Origin: a virus
DNA length: 24,753 nucleotides
Reading direction: 5' to 3' (one strand)
Virus record (IMG/VR): IMGVR_UViG_3300021368_001336
Span: 1-24,753 of that record
Position numbers and translations under genes: made by a program. Positions within the stretch are counted from its first letter, which is position 1. Each line of letters opens with the position of its first letter. Shown here one piece after another: positions 15,274 to 21,869 of this stretch. The notes beneath the pieces are model-generated. The model searched no databases and was not told where the DNA came from. It saw only the letters and a program-made list of their open reading frames with translations.

Positions 15274-15514
15274 AATCTATGTTAGACTGCGTAAAGCAGT
15301 TAGTGACTCTGCTGGTAATGCTGTTATGGCAGCATGTAGTAGAATGTCTGATATGACTTTTAATAAGTTGCGTCTTGGCAAACTGATTGAGATTGAATTT
15401 GAGGCAGATTCGGAAGAGTATGCTGATGAAGAAATCAAGAAACTCTGCCAACGATTCCTCTCTAATGATGTTATTGAGGACTTTGAATATAATATATGGA
15501 GTGTAGAAAAATGA
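15257..15514 (+). CDS. purS: PurS, phosphoribosylformylglycinamidine synthase subunit
   Basis: 85 residues, the normal PurS length. PurS bridges PurL and PurQ in the fourth step of purine synthesis. MKFKTKIYVRLRKAVSDSAG matches the family start (Y.VKVYV.LK..V.DP.G), then AVMAACSRM, the NKLRLGKLIEIEFEAD strand (family V..vRiGK..el..e) and CQRFLSNDVIEDFEY (family C..LLANPVIEDY.Y). It is probably an auxiliary metabolic gene that boosts nucleotide supply during phage replication. Start ATG 15257 gives the family N-terminus; an upstream TTG is less likely. The stop overlaps the next gene (ATGA). Confidence 0.87.
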   Translation: MKFKTKIYVRLRKAVSDSAGNAVMAACSRMSDMTFNKLRLGKLIEIEFEADSEEYADEEIKKLCQRFLSNDVIEDFEYNIWSVEK

Positions 15515-15672
15515 AAAAATCGCATCAAGTGAAGTCTAGGTTCTACTATTACTTCTGGGGAACCTGTACTGCCTGTGTAGTTCTGGGTCAATTATATGTT
15601 GGTGCTGGATATCGTTATATGGCGGGTAGTGTAAATAACCTTACATATTCTTTTACTGAGGCACTGCGGTAA
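15511..15672 (+). CDS. Small membrane peptide
   Basis: 53 residues. A basic N-terminus MKKSHQVKSR precedes one hydrophobic segment (FYYYFWGTCTACVVLGQLYVG, about residues 11-31), then a polar tail ending SFTEALR. By the positive-inside rule the N-terminus should face the cytoplasm. The aromatic YYYFWG entry is striking. I recall the same peptide as conserved in cyanomyoviruses, with no known function. Coupled to purS by ATGA and directly followed by the next ATG after its stop. Confidence 0.76.
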   Translation: MKKSHQVKSRFYYYFWGTCTACVVLGQLYVGAGYRYMAGSVNNLTYSFTEALR

Positions 15673-15909
15673 ATGGGATTACTCAAAATCGATAAATCGA
15701 AACTGAAAGATCCAGTAGTAAAGACTACACCAGATAATGTAAAGGAAGCGAATGAAGAACTATATCGTGCTAAACTGAACCTACCTGCTGCCGCAAAACA
15801 TTGTGGTATGACCGAGAAGGAAATGAAACTAACCTTCTTTGAATATTTGAAGTATCATCCTAAAGATTATGAAATCACTGAAGACGCCCTTGAGGTATCC
15901 CGGCGGTAA
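15673..15909 (+). CDS. Small protein with possible helix-turn-helix
   Basis: 78 residues starting MGLLKIDKSKLKDPV. Residues about 36-62 (LNLPAAAKHCGMTEKEMKLTFFEYL) read like a helix-turn-helix (A-A-x-x-x-G-M-T turn) as in Fis/MarR-type recognition helices, but the match is loose. Its ATG follows the previous stop with no gap, and its last 41 bases overlap the start of dam. Could be a DNA-binding protein working with the methylase; this is inference from position. Confidence 0.7.
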   Translation: MGLLKIDKSKLKDPVVKTTPDNVKEANEELYRAKLNLPAAAKHCGMTEKEMKLTFFEYLKYHPKDYEITEDALEVSRR

Positions 15910-16750
15910 GTCCCGCGCATGTAAAAGAATGGATCCGTATTTCCCAGATCTTAGGGATTACGATGAATACAGAGAACCATTCTTAGGCGGTGGTAGTGTA
16001 GCAATCCACATCACTAAGAAGTATCCTCATCTGAAGATTTGGGTCAATGACCTGTATGAACCTCTGGTCAATTTCTGGCAGCAACTCCAGATGTTTGGAC
16101 CACAGATGGCGGTTAAACTGCAGGAACTGAAGTCAAAGTATCCAAGTCCTGGTACTGCTAAGGATCTTTTTCTACAATCAAAAGAATATCTAAACAGTGG
16201 AGAGACTGATAACTTCTGGCGTGCCGTCAGTTTTTATATTGTCAATAAGTGTTCTTTCTCTGGTTTGACTGAGAGTTCTTCATTCTCTCGTCAAGCATCT
16301 GATGCTAATTTTAGTATGAGGGGTATTGAGAAACTCCCTCAGTTTTCTAAAATTATTGAGCACTGGGATATCACTAATTACTCTTATGATTACCTGATGG
16401 ATGAATCCTCAGAAAGGAAGGTCTTTATGTATCTTGACCCTCCTTATGATATTAAGGATAATCTGTATGGTAAAAAGGGATCAATGCATAAGGGGTTTGA
16501 CCATGATAGGTTTGCCGAAAATTGTGATGAGTGTAGTCTTCCCCAACTAGTCAGTTATAACTCTGCACAGTTAGTAAGAGATAGATTTGAAAATTGGAAT
16601 GCTGCTGAGTTTGACCTTACTTATACTATGAGGTCTGTCGGTGAGTATATGAGAGAGCAACAACAACGTAAAGAACTACTGCTATTTAATTATGGAATTG
16701 AAGGATTGGTTAAACTCGATCAACTTGACAAAAAAGAACCTGCTGGATGA
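15869..16750 (+). CDS. dam: Dam-like N6-adenine DNA methyltransferase (D12 class)
   Basis: 293 residues. It transfers methyl from SAM to adenine, probably in GATC. RYPGGKSR (9-16) is the motif-X SAM loop, EPFLGGGSV (36-44) motif I and DPPY (190-193) the catalytic motif IV, in the alpha-class order of the D12 family (T4 Dam, DpnII-type). The start overlaps the previous gene by 41 bases, but the TPLRYPGGKSR start is fixed by the family. The last 59 bases overlap gp62 in another frame, longer than usual here. Likely protects phage DNA or marks it for repair and packaging. Confidence 0.93.
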   Translation: MKSLKTPLRYPGGKSRACKRMDPYFPDLRDYDEYREPFLGGGSVAIHITKKYPHLKIWVNDLYEPLVNFWQQLQMFGPQMAVKLQELKSKYPSPGTAKDLFLQSKEYLNSGETDNFWRAVSFYIVNKCSFSGLTESSSFSRQASDANFSMRGIEKLPQFSKIIEHWDITNYSYDYLMDESSERKVFMYLDPPYDIKDNLYGKKGSMHKGFDHDRFAENCDECSLPQLVSYNSAQLVRDRFENWNAAEFDLTYTMRSVGEYMREQQQRKELLLFNYGIEGLVKLDQLDKKEPAG

Positions 16751-17072
16751 AGATCCAACGGTTGAAAAATCATATCCTCCTTATATCGTCAATCGTTGTA
16801 TGTCTGGTCATCTAGACTGCATCATGTTCGCTAATGAGATGAACATGTATAATTTTCTGCCAAAGAAAATGCAATATGATTTTTATCTAAATAGTCTGAG
16901 GAAAAAGAAGAGATTTTCTCCCTGGCTCCGACAAGATAAAATCGAAGATCTTGATTATGTCAAAAAATACTATGGATATAGTAATGAAAAGGCAAAGCAG
17001 GCTCTGAGGATCTTGACCAAAGAACAACTTACATTTATTAAATCTAAATTTGAGACTGGAGGAACAAAATGA
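16692..17072 (+). CDS. gp62: gp62 clamp loader small subunit
   Basis: 126 residues, shorter than T4 gp62 (187), as is usual in cyanophages. It partners four gp44 subunits in clamp loading and has no ATPase motif. MELKDWLNSINLTKKNLLDED, then YPPYIVNRCMSGHLDCIMFANEMN, KMQYDFYLNSLRKKKRFSPWL and the YYGYSNEKAKQAL helix are the pattern I know for cyanophage gp62. It starts inside dam with no clear ribosome site and its stop overlaps regA (ATGA). Confidence 0.88.
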   Translation: MELKDWLNSINLTKKNLLDEDPTVEKSYPPYIVNRCMSGHLDCIMFANEMNMYNFLPKKMQYDFYLNSLRKKKRFSPWLRQDKIEDLDYVKKYYGYSNEKAKQALRILTKEQLTFIKSKFETGGTK

Positions 17073-17509
17073 GTGTCGTTCAAGAACCTGAAGTGAAGTG
17101 GTCGCCTGAACAAATGGTTGAAGTGGTTCTAAACGAACCTGATGACTTTTTGAAAGTGCGTGAAACTCTAACCCGTATTGGTGTTGCTTCCAGGAAAGAG
17201 AAGAAGATTTATCAGTCTTGTCATATCCTACACAAGCAGGGTAGATACTATCTGGTTCATTTTAAAGAATTATTTGCGTTAGATGGAAAGCACGCAAATC
17301 TGACGATTAATGATGTTCAGCGTCGTAATCGTATTGCACAACTCCTGGCAGATTGGGGTCTGGTAGGGATTGTTAATGTGGAGAAGATCCAAGAGATTGC
17401 TCCACTGAATCAAATCAAGGTTCTTTCTTATAAGGATAAGCAAGATTGGATTCTAGAAACTAAGTATAATATTGGTTCTAAGAAAAAGAAGACTGAAGAA
17501 TCAGAATAA
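17069..17509 (+). CDS. regA: RegA translational repressor
   Basis: 146 residues (T4 RegA 122). RegA binds ribosome sites of early mRNAs such as gp44, gp45 and rIIB and shuts off their translation. EPDDFLKVRETLTRIGVASR, then IYQSCHILHKQGRYYLVHFKE, RRNRIAQLLADWGLVGIV and the ending W.LETKYNIG match T4 RegA closely. It has an extra 17 residues at the N-terminus and a Lys/Glu tail (KKKKTEESE) compared with T4. Preceded by gp62 as in T4, but gp43 does not follow; two foreign genes and hsp20 come first. Confidence 0.96.
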   Translation: MSVVQEPEVKWSPEQMVEVVLNEPDDFLKVRETLTRIGVASRKEKKIYQSCHILHKQGRYYLVHFKELFALDGKHANLTINDVQRRNRIAQLLADWGLVGIVNVEKIQEIAPLNQIKVLSYKDKQDWILETKYNIGSKKKKTEESE

Positions 17510-17512
17510 ATA
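17505..17512 (+). promoter_or_regulatory. Possible late promoter AATAAATA before the oxygenase
   Basis: Same variant as at 2444, overlapping the regA stop, 28 bases before the next ATG. An AT-rich gap makes chance a real option. Confidence 0.4.
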
Positions 17513-17532
17513 AAAGAAAATATTTTAAGATA

Positions 17533-18087
17533 ATGTCGAGAGCGATATTAATCGATAATTTTCTACCTCAAGATACATTTGATGCAATATCAGAGAAGGT
17601 CACTCACTCAAAACATTGGGTGAGTGGGAAACTTGGTGATTTTGTTCGGGATGAATTATGGGATGAGGTTACAGATTTAGTATTCCAAAGGTGTAAAGAA
17701 ATTAATTTATATAACGAACATAGATTTCCGTTAGATAAAAAGAACGCTAACTTTTCGCATAATCAATTTCGCCCACACAATTATCATCATAATAATGAAC
17801 AGGGTCCACATGCTGATAATGGATCTTATGTTTTTTATATTCATCCAGACTGGGATGAATCGTGGGGTGGTAAACTACAAATAGTAAATGCAGAAGAAGA
17901 GCAATATAGAGAAGGAATATTTGCTAAACCCAATCGTTTTGTTTGGATGAATCCAAGGGTTCTTCATGATATTACAAGAACGGGAGATACTCCACATGCA
18001 AGGGCAACTAACTTAGGATTTTTGAATACCTGTTTTGATAATAATCCTGTTGGAGTTGATTATATAAATATTTCAACGACCGATTAA
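17533..18087 (+). CDS. 2OG-Fe(II) oxygenase
   Basis: 184 residues. GPHADNGSYVFYIHPDWDE carries the iron-binding H93-x-D95, WGGKL (111-115) is the family G-G-x-L strand, and NPRVLHDITRT then HARATNLGF supply the distal His (H145) and the 2-oxoglutarate Arg (R157). So the full facial triad and co-substrate residue are present. Cyanomyoviruses carry many such enzymes, of unknown targets (possibly virion proteins or nucleotides). Position between regA and a late virion gene, with a possible late motif upstream, suggests that it modifies the product of the next gene; that is inference. Confidence 0.88.
   Translation: MSRAILIDNFLPQDTFDAISEKVTHSKHWVSGKLGDFVRDELWDEVTDLVFQRCKEINLYNEHRFPLDKKNANFSHNQFRPHNYHHNNEQGPHADNGSYVFYIHPDWDESWGGKLQIVNAEEEQYREGIFAKPNRFVWMNPRVLHDITRTGDTPHARATNLGFLNTCFDNNPVGVDYINISTTD
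18063..18070 (+). promoter_or_regulatory. Late promoter TATAAATA
   Basis: Exact T4 late consensus, inside the last codons of the oxygenase gene and 28 bases before the GTG of the 869-residue gene. It is one of two exact consensus copies lying directly before genes in this window. Confidence 0.72.
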
Positions 18088-18097
18088 TTGAATTAAA

Positions 18098-20707
18098 GTG
18101 AAGAGAAATAACTTTAATCGAGCGATAAGGCATCTTAAGAAAGATCTGACGGAATCCCCCACAAATAGTACGAGTAGGGTTTATGCTAATAACCCTGCTG
18201 GATTCCGTTTGGGTAAAATGGATCCAGAAAGAGTTTTCTATCCAGATATTGATGGAAATTTTCCAACAGGTATTCCTGGAAAAGCGGGAGATGAAATATA
18301 TAAGAGACCTCGTGGTTATTGGGATGAGGGTCCAGGAACAGTTGCTGCAACAGATTGGGATATTAAATATGATTCCGATTATACTTACGAAGCGCAATCA
18401 GAAAATCCTAGAGAAACCGAGACACTGATTGATCCAGAAACTGGATATGTAAAATCAGAACTTCCACCAGGAACTAGAAGTTTTATTTTAGGTCCAATTG
18501 TTGATTCATATGTCCATGTACATGGATATGACAATATAACAAGAGTTGGATATATTCAAAAGGATACAAGAGAATTTGTTCTACTTGGTTATGTTGAAGG
18601 ATTGTGGGGTGATGATGATAATGGAAATCCCATTCTCCAAGATGGATTTGGTAGTGCTAGTGGATGGAGAGTTTGGGATGGACAAGAAAGTTCTTTCACT
18701 TCAGTAAATAGTAATTTTACTTTTGAACATCTTCAGTGGTTTCATAATAAACTAAAGTCGGCAAGATATATTGCAAATGTTTCATTTTTCCTTTCTGGTG
18801 GATTAGGTTGTGTTCTGGGTCATGGTGGTCCTCGCCAACCACCAGGTTCAACTCAAGGAAATACTCCAGGCGGCGGTGGTCCTCCAGGAAGCAGTCCTCC
18901 AAATTGGCCTAAAAATATGGGAGGAGATGATCCACCTCCTAATGCACCTCCTTATGGTGGACCACCTAATCAAAGTCCACCACCAAATGAGGGTGAACCT
19001 CAGCAACCTCCTGGTACTGATGATCCCCCAACACCACCTTATCCTAAACCTCCTAGGAAGAGGAGGAAGCCTGGTGAAAAGGGTGGTGATCCTGGTGGTG
19101 ATAGTGATTCAACAAAAACTAAAACCGATTCGGAAGAGGATTGGGATACTGGTGGAGAGGAGGATGATTGGGATCCTGGCGATCAGGATGGAAATACCCC
19201 GCCAGAAGAATCATTATTTAATGATGCAAAAAAATGGGCAAAAGATTTGATAGGTAAAGCTATTGATGCCCTTCCAAAGAATGAACTTGGTATAGCTGGA
19301 AAAGTATTTGGCGACTATCTTACGGATAGGGGACCAAAAGTAATTGATAACAAATATCTAGGACAAGATTATGTTGATAATTATGTAAGGAATGCTAATC
19401 TTGTGTCTAGATCTGATCGAGAGTATGTTTTTGCTGGTGGAGATAATGTAATTGCTACTAGTAGTCCACTAACATATAATCCCAAGACGGGGATGGTTGA
19501 TATTCCCTTCAATTATGACTTTAAAACTAATGCACAAGAATTCCCTGGAGGGGGAATGGATACAGTTCGTAGAGCAATTTACGATAGAATAGGACCATAT
19601 GCTGGTGATAGTAGAATTAATGTTCTAGGTTGGGGATTACCTATGCCTACATTTGCATGGTCGATTGGTGCAGCAAAAGCATTGGGTGGTGCAACTCCTA
19701 AAAAAGGACTCGTCAGTATGTCTTTTGATAAACTGGCAGAATTAAATCCCGATGCAGCAAACAAACTCAATCCTGGATATAACTTTAAAGATCCACCACA
19801 GAAAACTCCCAAACCTACTAAACCAGGAAAGATTGAAAAGAATGCTACAACTAAATCTGACTTTATGAAAAAAATGTCTAGCGATCATGTTGATCGTGAG
19901 AATGCAAAGAGGGGATTTGGTGAATCTAGAACTGTATCCGTAGAGCAACGCAGAAAAATTCTGAGAGAGGTCAAGCAACCTTATGTTATGCCTGAGATTA
20001 AGAAACAGAAGTACAAACCAAACTTTAAAGGTAAGTACAAGGCACAAAATACTCCTGATGTAACTAAGTCAAAGCAGTCTGATGATATGGTCAGAGCAAA
20101 GAATGCTGCTGGTCAAACTTGGAGAACCAAAGACAAGTATTGGGGTGGTTATGAGAGCACTGAGAGGATGAATGTTATTAGTGATAGAGTTGGTCATGGT
20201 GAGATTGCTTTTGATATGATTGTAAAGGCAAATTCAAAGGACTTCCAAAAAATTACGGAACGCTTTAAAACTAATGTAAAGGATAGGGAACTCCAAGAAC
20301 ATTTGAATACTCTTGCTCATGAAAAGGCAATGAGAGAAATGGATGCTTCATATGTAAGTCCTTTCCGTCAAAAGAAAGTGGTACAAGAACAGGAGACTAT
20401 CGAAGCAGATAGAGATCCTTTGTTTGCAAAGGTTGCTAGGAAACTGAAAACTGAGATTGATTATTCAGATAAACCATCTCCTAACGGTTTCCCAGAAGAA
20501 CCACCACCAGCATTAGATCCTGTAACTGGATTCCATCCAGAGTATGGTAAACAGTTTGCTCGTTATACTAAGTTAGATCCTGAGAGTGCTGATGCAATGC
20601 CTTCTACAGGAGATCCTGACATTGATGCAACGGTTGCTTCTCAGAAAACTTCATCTTTGAAAACTGTAAGATCAGTTGTAAAAAAGAAGGGTAAACCGAA
20701 CTCCTGA
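18098..20707 (+). CDS. Large Pro/Gly-rich protein, probable virion structural protein
   Basis: 869 residues from GTG 18098 (MKRNNFNRAIRHLKK). Residues 1-235 form a beta-rich domain (YVHVHGYDNITRVGYI, FVLLGYVEGLWG). About 240-360 is a low-complexity Pro/Gly linker with PKPPRKRRKPGE and an acidic Asp/Trp stretch. About 370-580 is a second domain (MVDIPFNYDFKTNAQEFPGG). The rest is Lys-rich and extended. No enzyme motif or membrane span. An exact late promoter lies upstream, so it is likely made late and built into the virion. Arginine codons are mostly AGA here against CGT/CGC in the nearby replication genes, a sign of separate origin or selection. The start has no ribosome site; later ATGs are possible. 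Confidence 0.72.
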   Translation: MKRNNFNRAIRHLKKDLTESPTNSTSRVYANNPAGFRLGKMDPERVFYPDIDGNFPTGIPGKAGDEIYKRPRGYWDEGPGTVAATDWDIKYDSDYTYEAQSENPRETETLIDPETGYVKSELPPGTRSFILGPIVDSYVHVHGYDNITRVGYIQKDTREFVLLGYVEGLWGDDDNGNPILQDGFGSASGWRVWDGQESSFTSVNSNFTFEHLQWFHNKLKSARYIANVSFFLSGGLGCVLGHGGPRQPPGSTQGNTPGGGGPPGSSPPNWPKNMGGDDPPPNAPPYGGPPNQSPPPNEGEPQQPPGTDDPPTPPYPKPPRKRRKPGEKGGDPGGDSDSTKTKTDSEEDWDTGGEEDDWDPGDQDGNTPPEESLFNDAKKWAKDLIGKAIDALPKNELGIAGKVFGDYLTDRGPKVIDNKYLGQDYVDNYVRNANLVSRSDREYVFAGGDNVIATSSPLTYNPKTGMVDIPFNYDFKTNAQEFPGGGMDTVRRAIYDRIGPYAGDSRINVLGWGLPMPTFAWSIGAAKALGGATPKKGLVSMSFDKLAELNPDAANKLNPGYNFKDPPQKTPKPTKPGKIEKNATTKSDFMKKMSSDHVDRENAKRGFGESRTVSVEQRRKILREVKQPYVMPEIKKQKYKPNFKGKYKAQNTPDVTKSKQSDDMVRAKNAAGQTWRTKDKYWGGYESTERMNVISDRVGHGEIAFDMIVKANSKDFQKITERFKTNVKDRELQEHLNTLAHEKAMREMDASYVSPFRQKKVVQEQETIEADRDPLFAKVARKLKTEIDYSDKPSPNGFPEEPPPALDPVTGFHPEYGKQFARYTKLDPESADAMPSTGDPDIDATVASQKTSSLKTVRSVVKKKGKPNS

Positions 20708-20722
20708 TTTTTAAAAGTGTGC

Positions 20723-20730
20723 TATAAATA
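20723..20730 (+). promoter_or_regulatory. Late promoter TATAAATA before hsp20
   Basis: Exact T4 late consensus within GTGCTATAAATATG, 60 bases before the hsp20 ATG. By T4 geometry transcription would start near 20735, at or inside the following hairpin. Confidence 0.78.
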
Positions 20731-20757
20731 TGTGTGGATGCCTTCGGGGTCCACACA
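20731..20757 (+). other. Leader hairpin with TTCG loop upstream of hsp20
   Basis: TGTGTGGA (20731-20738) pairs with TCCACACA (20750-20757), an 8-bp perfect stem. The inner CC-TTCG-GG adds a UUCG tetraloop. There is no T run, so it is not a terminator. It lies directly at the expected 5' end of the hsp20 transcript and could protect the mRNA or control it. Confidence 0.7.
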
Positions 20758-20789
20758 ATACAAACTCGCTTTTAAAGGAGCTAATAACC

Positions 20790-21227
20790 ATGGGAAACTT
20801 AATGAAGTTTCATAGCAAGGACCTGCCTGAGCTAATGGACCGTATAAATAGGTACAGTATCGGTCTGGATGATTACTTTGACCGTCTTGGAACGCTGCAC
20901 GAGACGCAAACTAACTATCCTCCATACAACCTAGTTCAACTAAGCAATGTAGAATATCGCTTAGAACTAGCACTAGCAGGCTTTAAAAAGGAAGAACTTA
21001 ATGTCTACACTCAGGACGGAAAACTTTTTGTCGAAGGACTACAAAAGGGGGAGGATGAAACCGAGCGAACTTATTTACATAGAGGAGTGGCTCAGAGAGC
21101 GTTCACCCGATCTTGGACCCTCAGCGATGAAACGGAAGTTAGATCAGTTTCTTTTGAGGATGGGTTACTAACCATTGAACTTGGTAAAATAGTTCCAGAA
21201 CATCATCAGCGTAAGGACTGGATCTAA
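20790..21227 (+). CDS. hsp20: Hsp20 small heat shock protein
   Basis: 145 residues starting MGNLMKFHSKDLPEL. An alpha-crystallin domain covers about 48-130: VEYRLELALAGFKKEELNVY, then DGKLFVEG, YLHRGVAQRAFTRSWTL and the SVSFEDGLLTIEL strand (family A.y.nGvL.I..), then a short tail. Hsp20 is an ATP-independent holdase and a cyanophage core gene. AAAGGAG nine bases before ATG 20790 decides the start over an in-frame ATG at 20730 that lies in the leader hairpin. It has its own late promoter and a terminator after it: a single-gene late unit in front of the polymerase region. Confidence 0.93.
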   Translation: MGNLMKFHSKDLPELMDRINRYSIGLDDYFDRLGTLHETQTNYPPYNLVQLSNVEYRLELALAGFKKEELNVYTQDGKLFVEGLQKGEDETERTYLHRGVAQRAFTRSWTLSDETEVRSVSFEDGLLTIELGKIVPEHHQRKDWI

Positions 21228-21245
21228 ATAAAGTATCGTCGCCGC

Positions 21246-21288
21246 AGAGGGGAAACTGGCACAATCCAGTTGCTGCCCCTCTTTTTTT
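21246..21288 (+). terminator. Two-part terminator after hsp20
   Basis: An outer stem AGAGGGG / CCCCTCT encloses an inner hairpin AACTGG-CACAAT-CCAGTT, followed by seven or more T (from 21282). AACTGGCAC is the reverse complement of a GTGCCAGTT type string, like the GTGCCA elements at 8004 and 10333. Confidence 0.9.
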
Positions 21289-21292
21289 GTGC

Positions 21293-21298
21293 TATAAT
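21293..21298 (+). promoter_or_regulatory. Early-type extended -10 promoter before gp43 block
   Basis: TATAAT preceded by TGTGC (TGn extended -10), right behind the terminator T run, 22 bases before the next ATG. The string TGTGCTATAATA also occurs before gp55. Confidence 0.74.
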
Positions 21299-21319
21299 AC
21301 CATTAAGTCGAACTATACC

Positions 21320-21631
21320 ATGTCAATTAAAATTGTACTGTTGAAGTCTGGTGAGCAAATCATTTCTGATGCCAAGGAACTTGTTCAGGATGATGTTGTT
21401 CATGGGTATCTTCTAAATAAGCCGCACACGGTTTCTACTAGAAAGTCTGTCTTCCTCACTGAAGAGAATGAGTATCCAGACGATAATGTTGAGATCTCAC
21501 TTGCTCCTTGGATTCTTCTGACATCAGATACTGATATTCTTGTGCCAAAAGATTGGATTGTGACTATTGTAGAACCGTTGAAATCGATGACAGAAATGTA
21601 TTTGGAGAAAGTAAATGGACAAGGAAGTTAA
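21320..21631 (+). CDS. Sm-like small protein, paralogue B
   Basis: 103 residues. MSIKIVLLKSGEQIISDA, a middle strand with GYLLNKPHTV, then ISLAPWILLTSDTDILVP and KDWIVTIVEPLKSMTEMYL. The order (IK....GE.I, NxP, PW, d.IVTI.EP, helix with Y-L) is shared with the genes at 3938 and 21615. I recall this protein as conserved next to gp43 in cyanomyoviruses. An Sm/Hfq-like or SH3-like barrel is likely; RNA binding is untested. It is first in the operon leading to gp43 and overlaps the next gene by 17 bases. Confidence 0.78.
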   Translation: MSIKIVLLKSGEQIISDAKELVQDDVVHGYLLNKPHTVSTRKSVFLTEENEYPDDNVEISLAPWILLTSDTDILVPKDWIVTIVEPLKSMTEMYLEKVNGQGS

Positions 21632-21869
21632 GTGTCTCTTAGTTGATATTGATAATGTACTTATCAGTGAGGTTGTTCAGGTTGATGCTCAACTTGGCGA
21701 TCCTAACTGTAAGTTGATTAATCCATATCGTTTCTATGGTGATGGAAAACTTGAACCATGGCCAAACGGAACAAATGACACAGAGTTGATGCTTCGCGCA
21801 GAAGACATTCTGACGATTGTAGATCCAACTCCAGAACTTATTGAACAGTATCTAGAACTTACATCGTAA
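21615..21869 (+). CDS. Sm-like small protein, paralogue C
   Basis: 84 residues. MDKEVKCLLVDIDNVLISEV is the opening strand pair, CKLINPYRF keeps the NP, LEPWPNG keeps the PW, and RAEDILTIVDPTPELIEQYL closes as in paralogue B. It lacks the GE pair and the long middle loop. Overlaps its neighbour by 17 bases and gp43 by one (TAATG), so B, C and polymerase are translated together. Tandem duplication with divergence is the simplest origin. Confidence 0.76.
   Translation: MDKEVKCLLVDIDNVLISEVVQVDAQLGDPNCKLINPYRFYGDGKLEPWPNGTNDTELMLRAEDILTIVDPTPELIEQYLELTS

Noticed and set aside
16887-16894. CTAAATAG within gp62
   Set aside because: Coding sequence with no downstream start near; probably chance in AT-rich DNA.
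18810-19250. 146-codon + strand open frame in another frame of the large Pro-rich gene
   Set aside because: Low-complexity repeat codons keep an alternative frame open; the composition (Val/Leu/His/Gln/Met) is typical of such shadows.
20843-20850. Exact TATAAATA inside hsp20
   Set aside because: It lies in codons of the alpha-crystallin protein's N-terminal part, with no gene start in range; not listed as a promoter, though an internal start cannot be excluded.
21224-21230. CTAAATA at the hsp20 stop codon
   Set aside because: A strong terminator begins 16 bases later, so a late start here would end at once.
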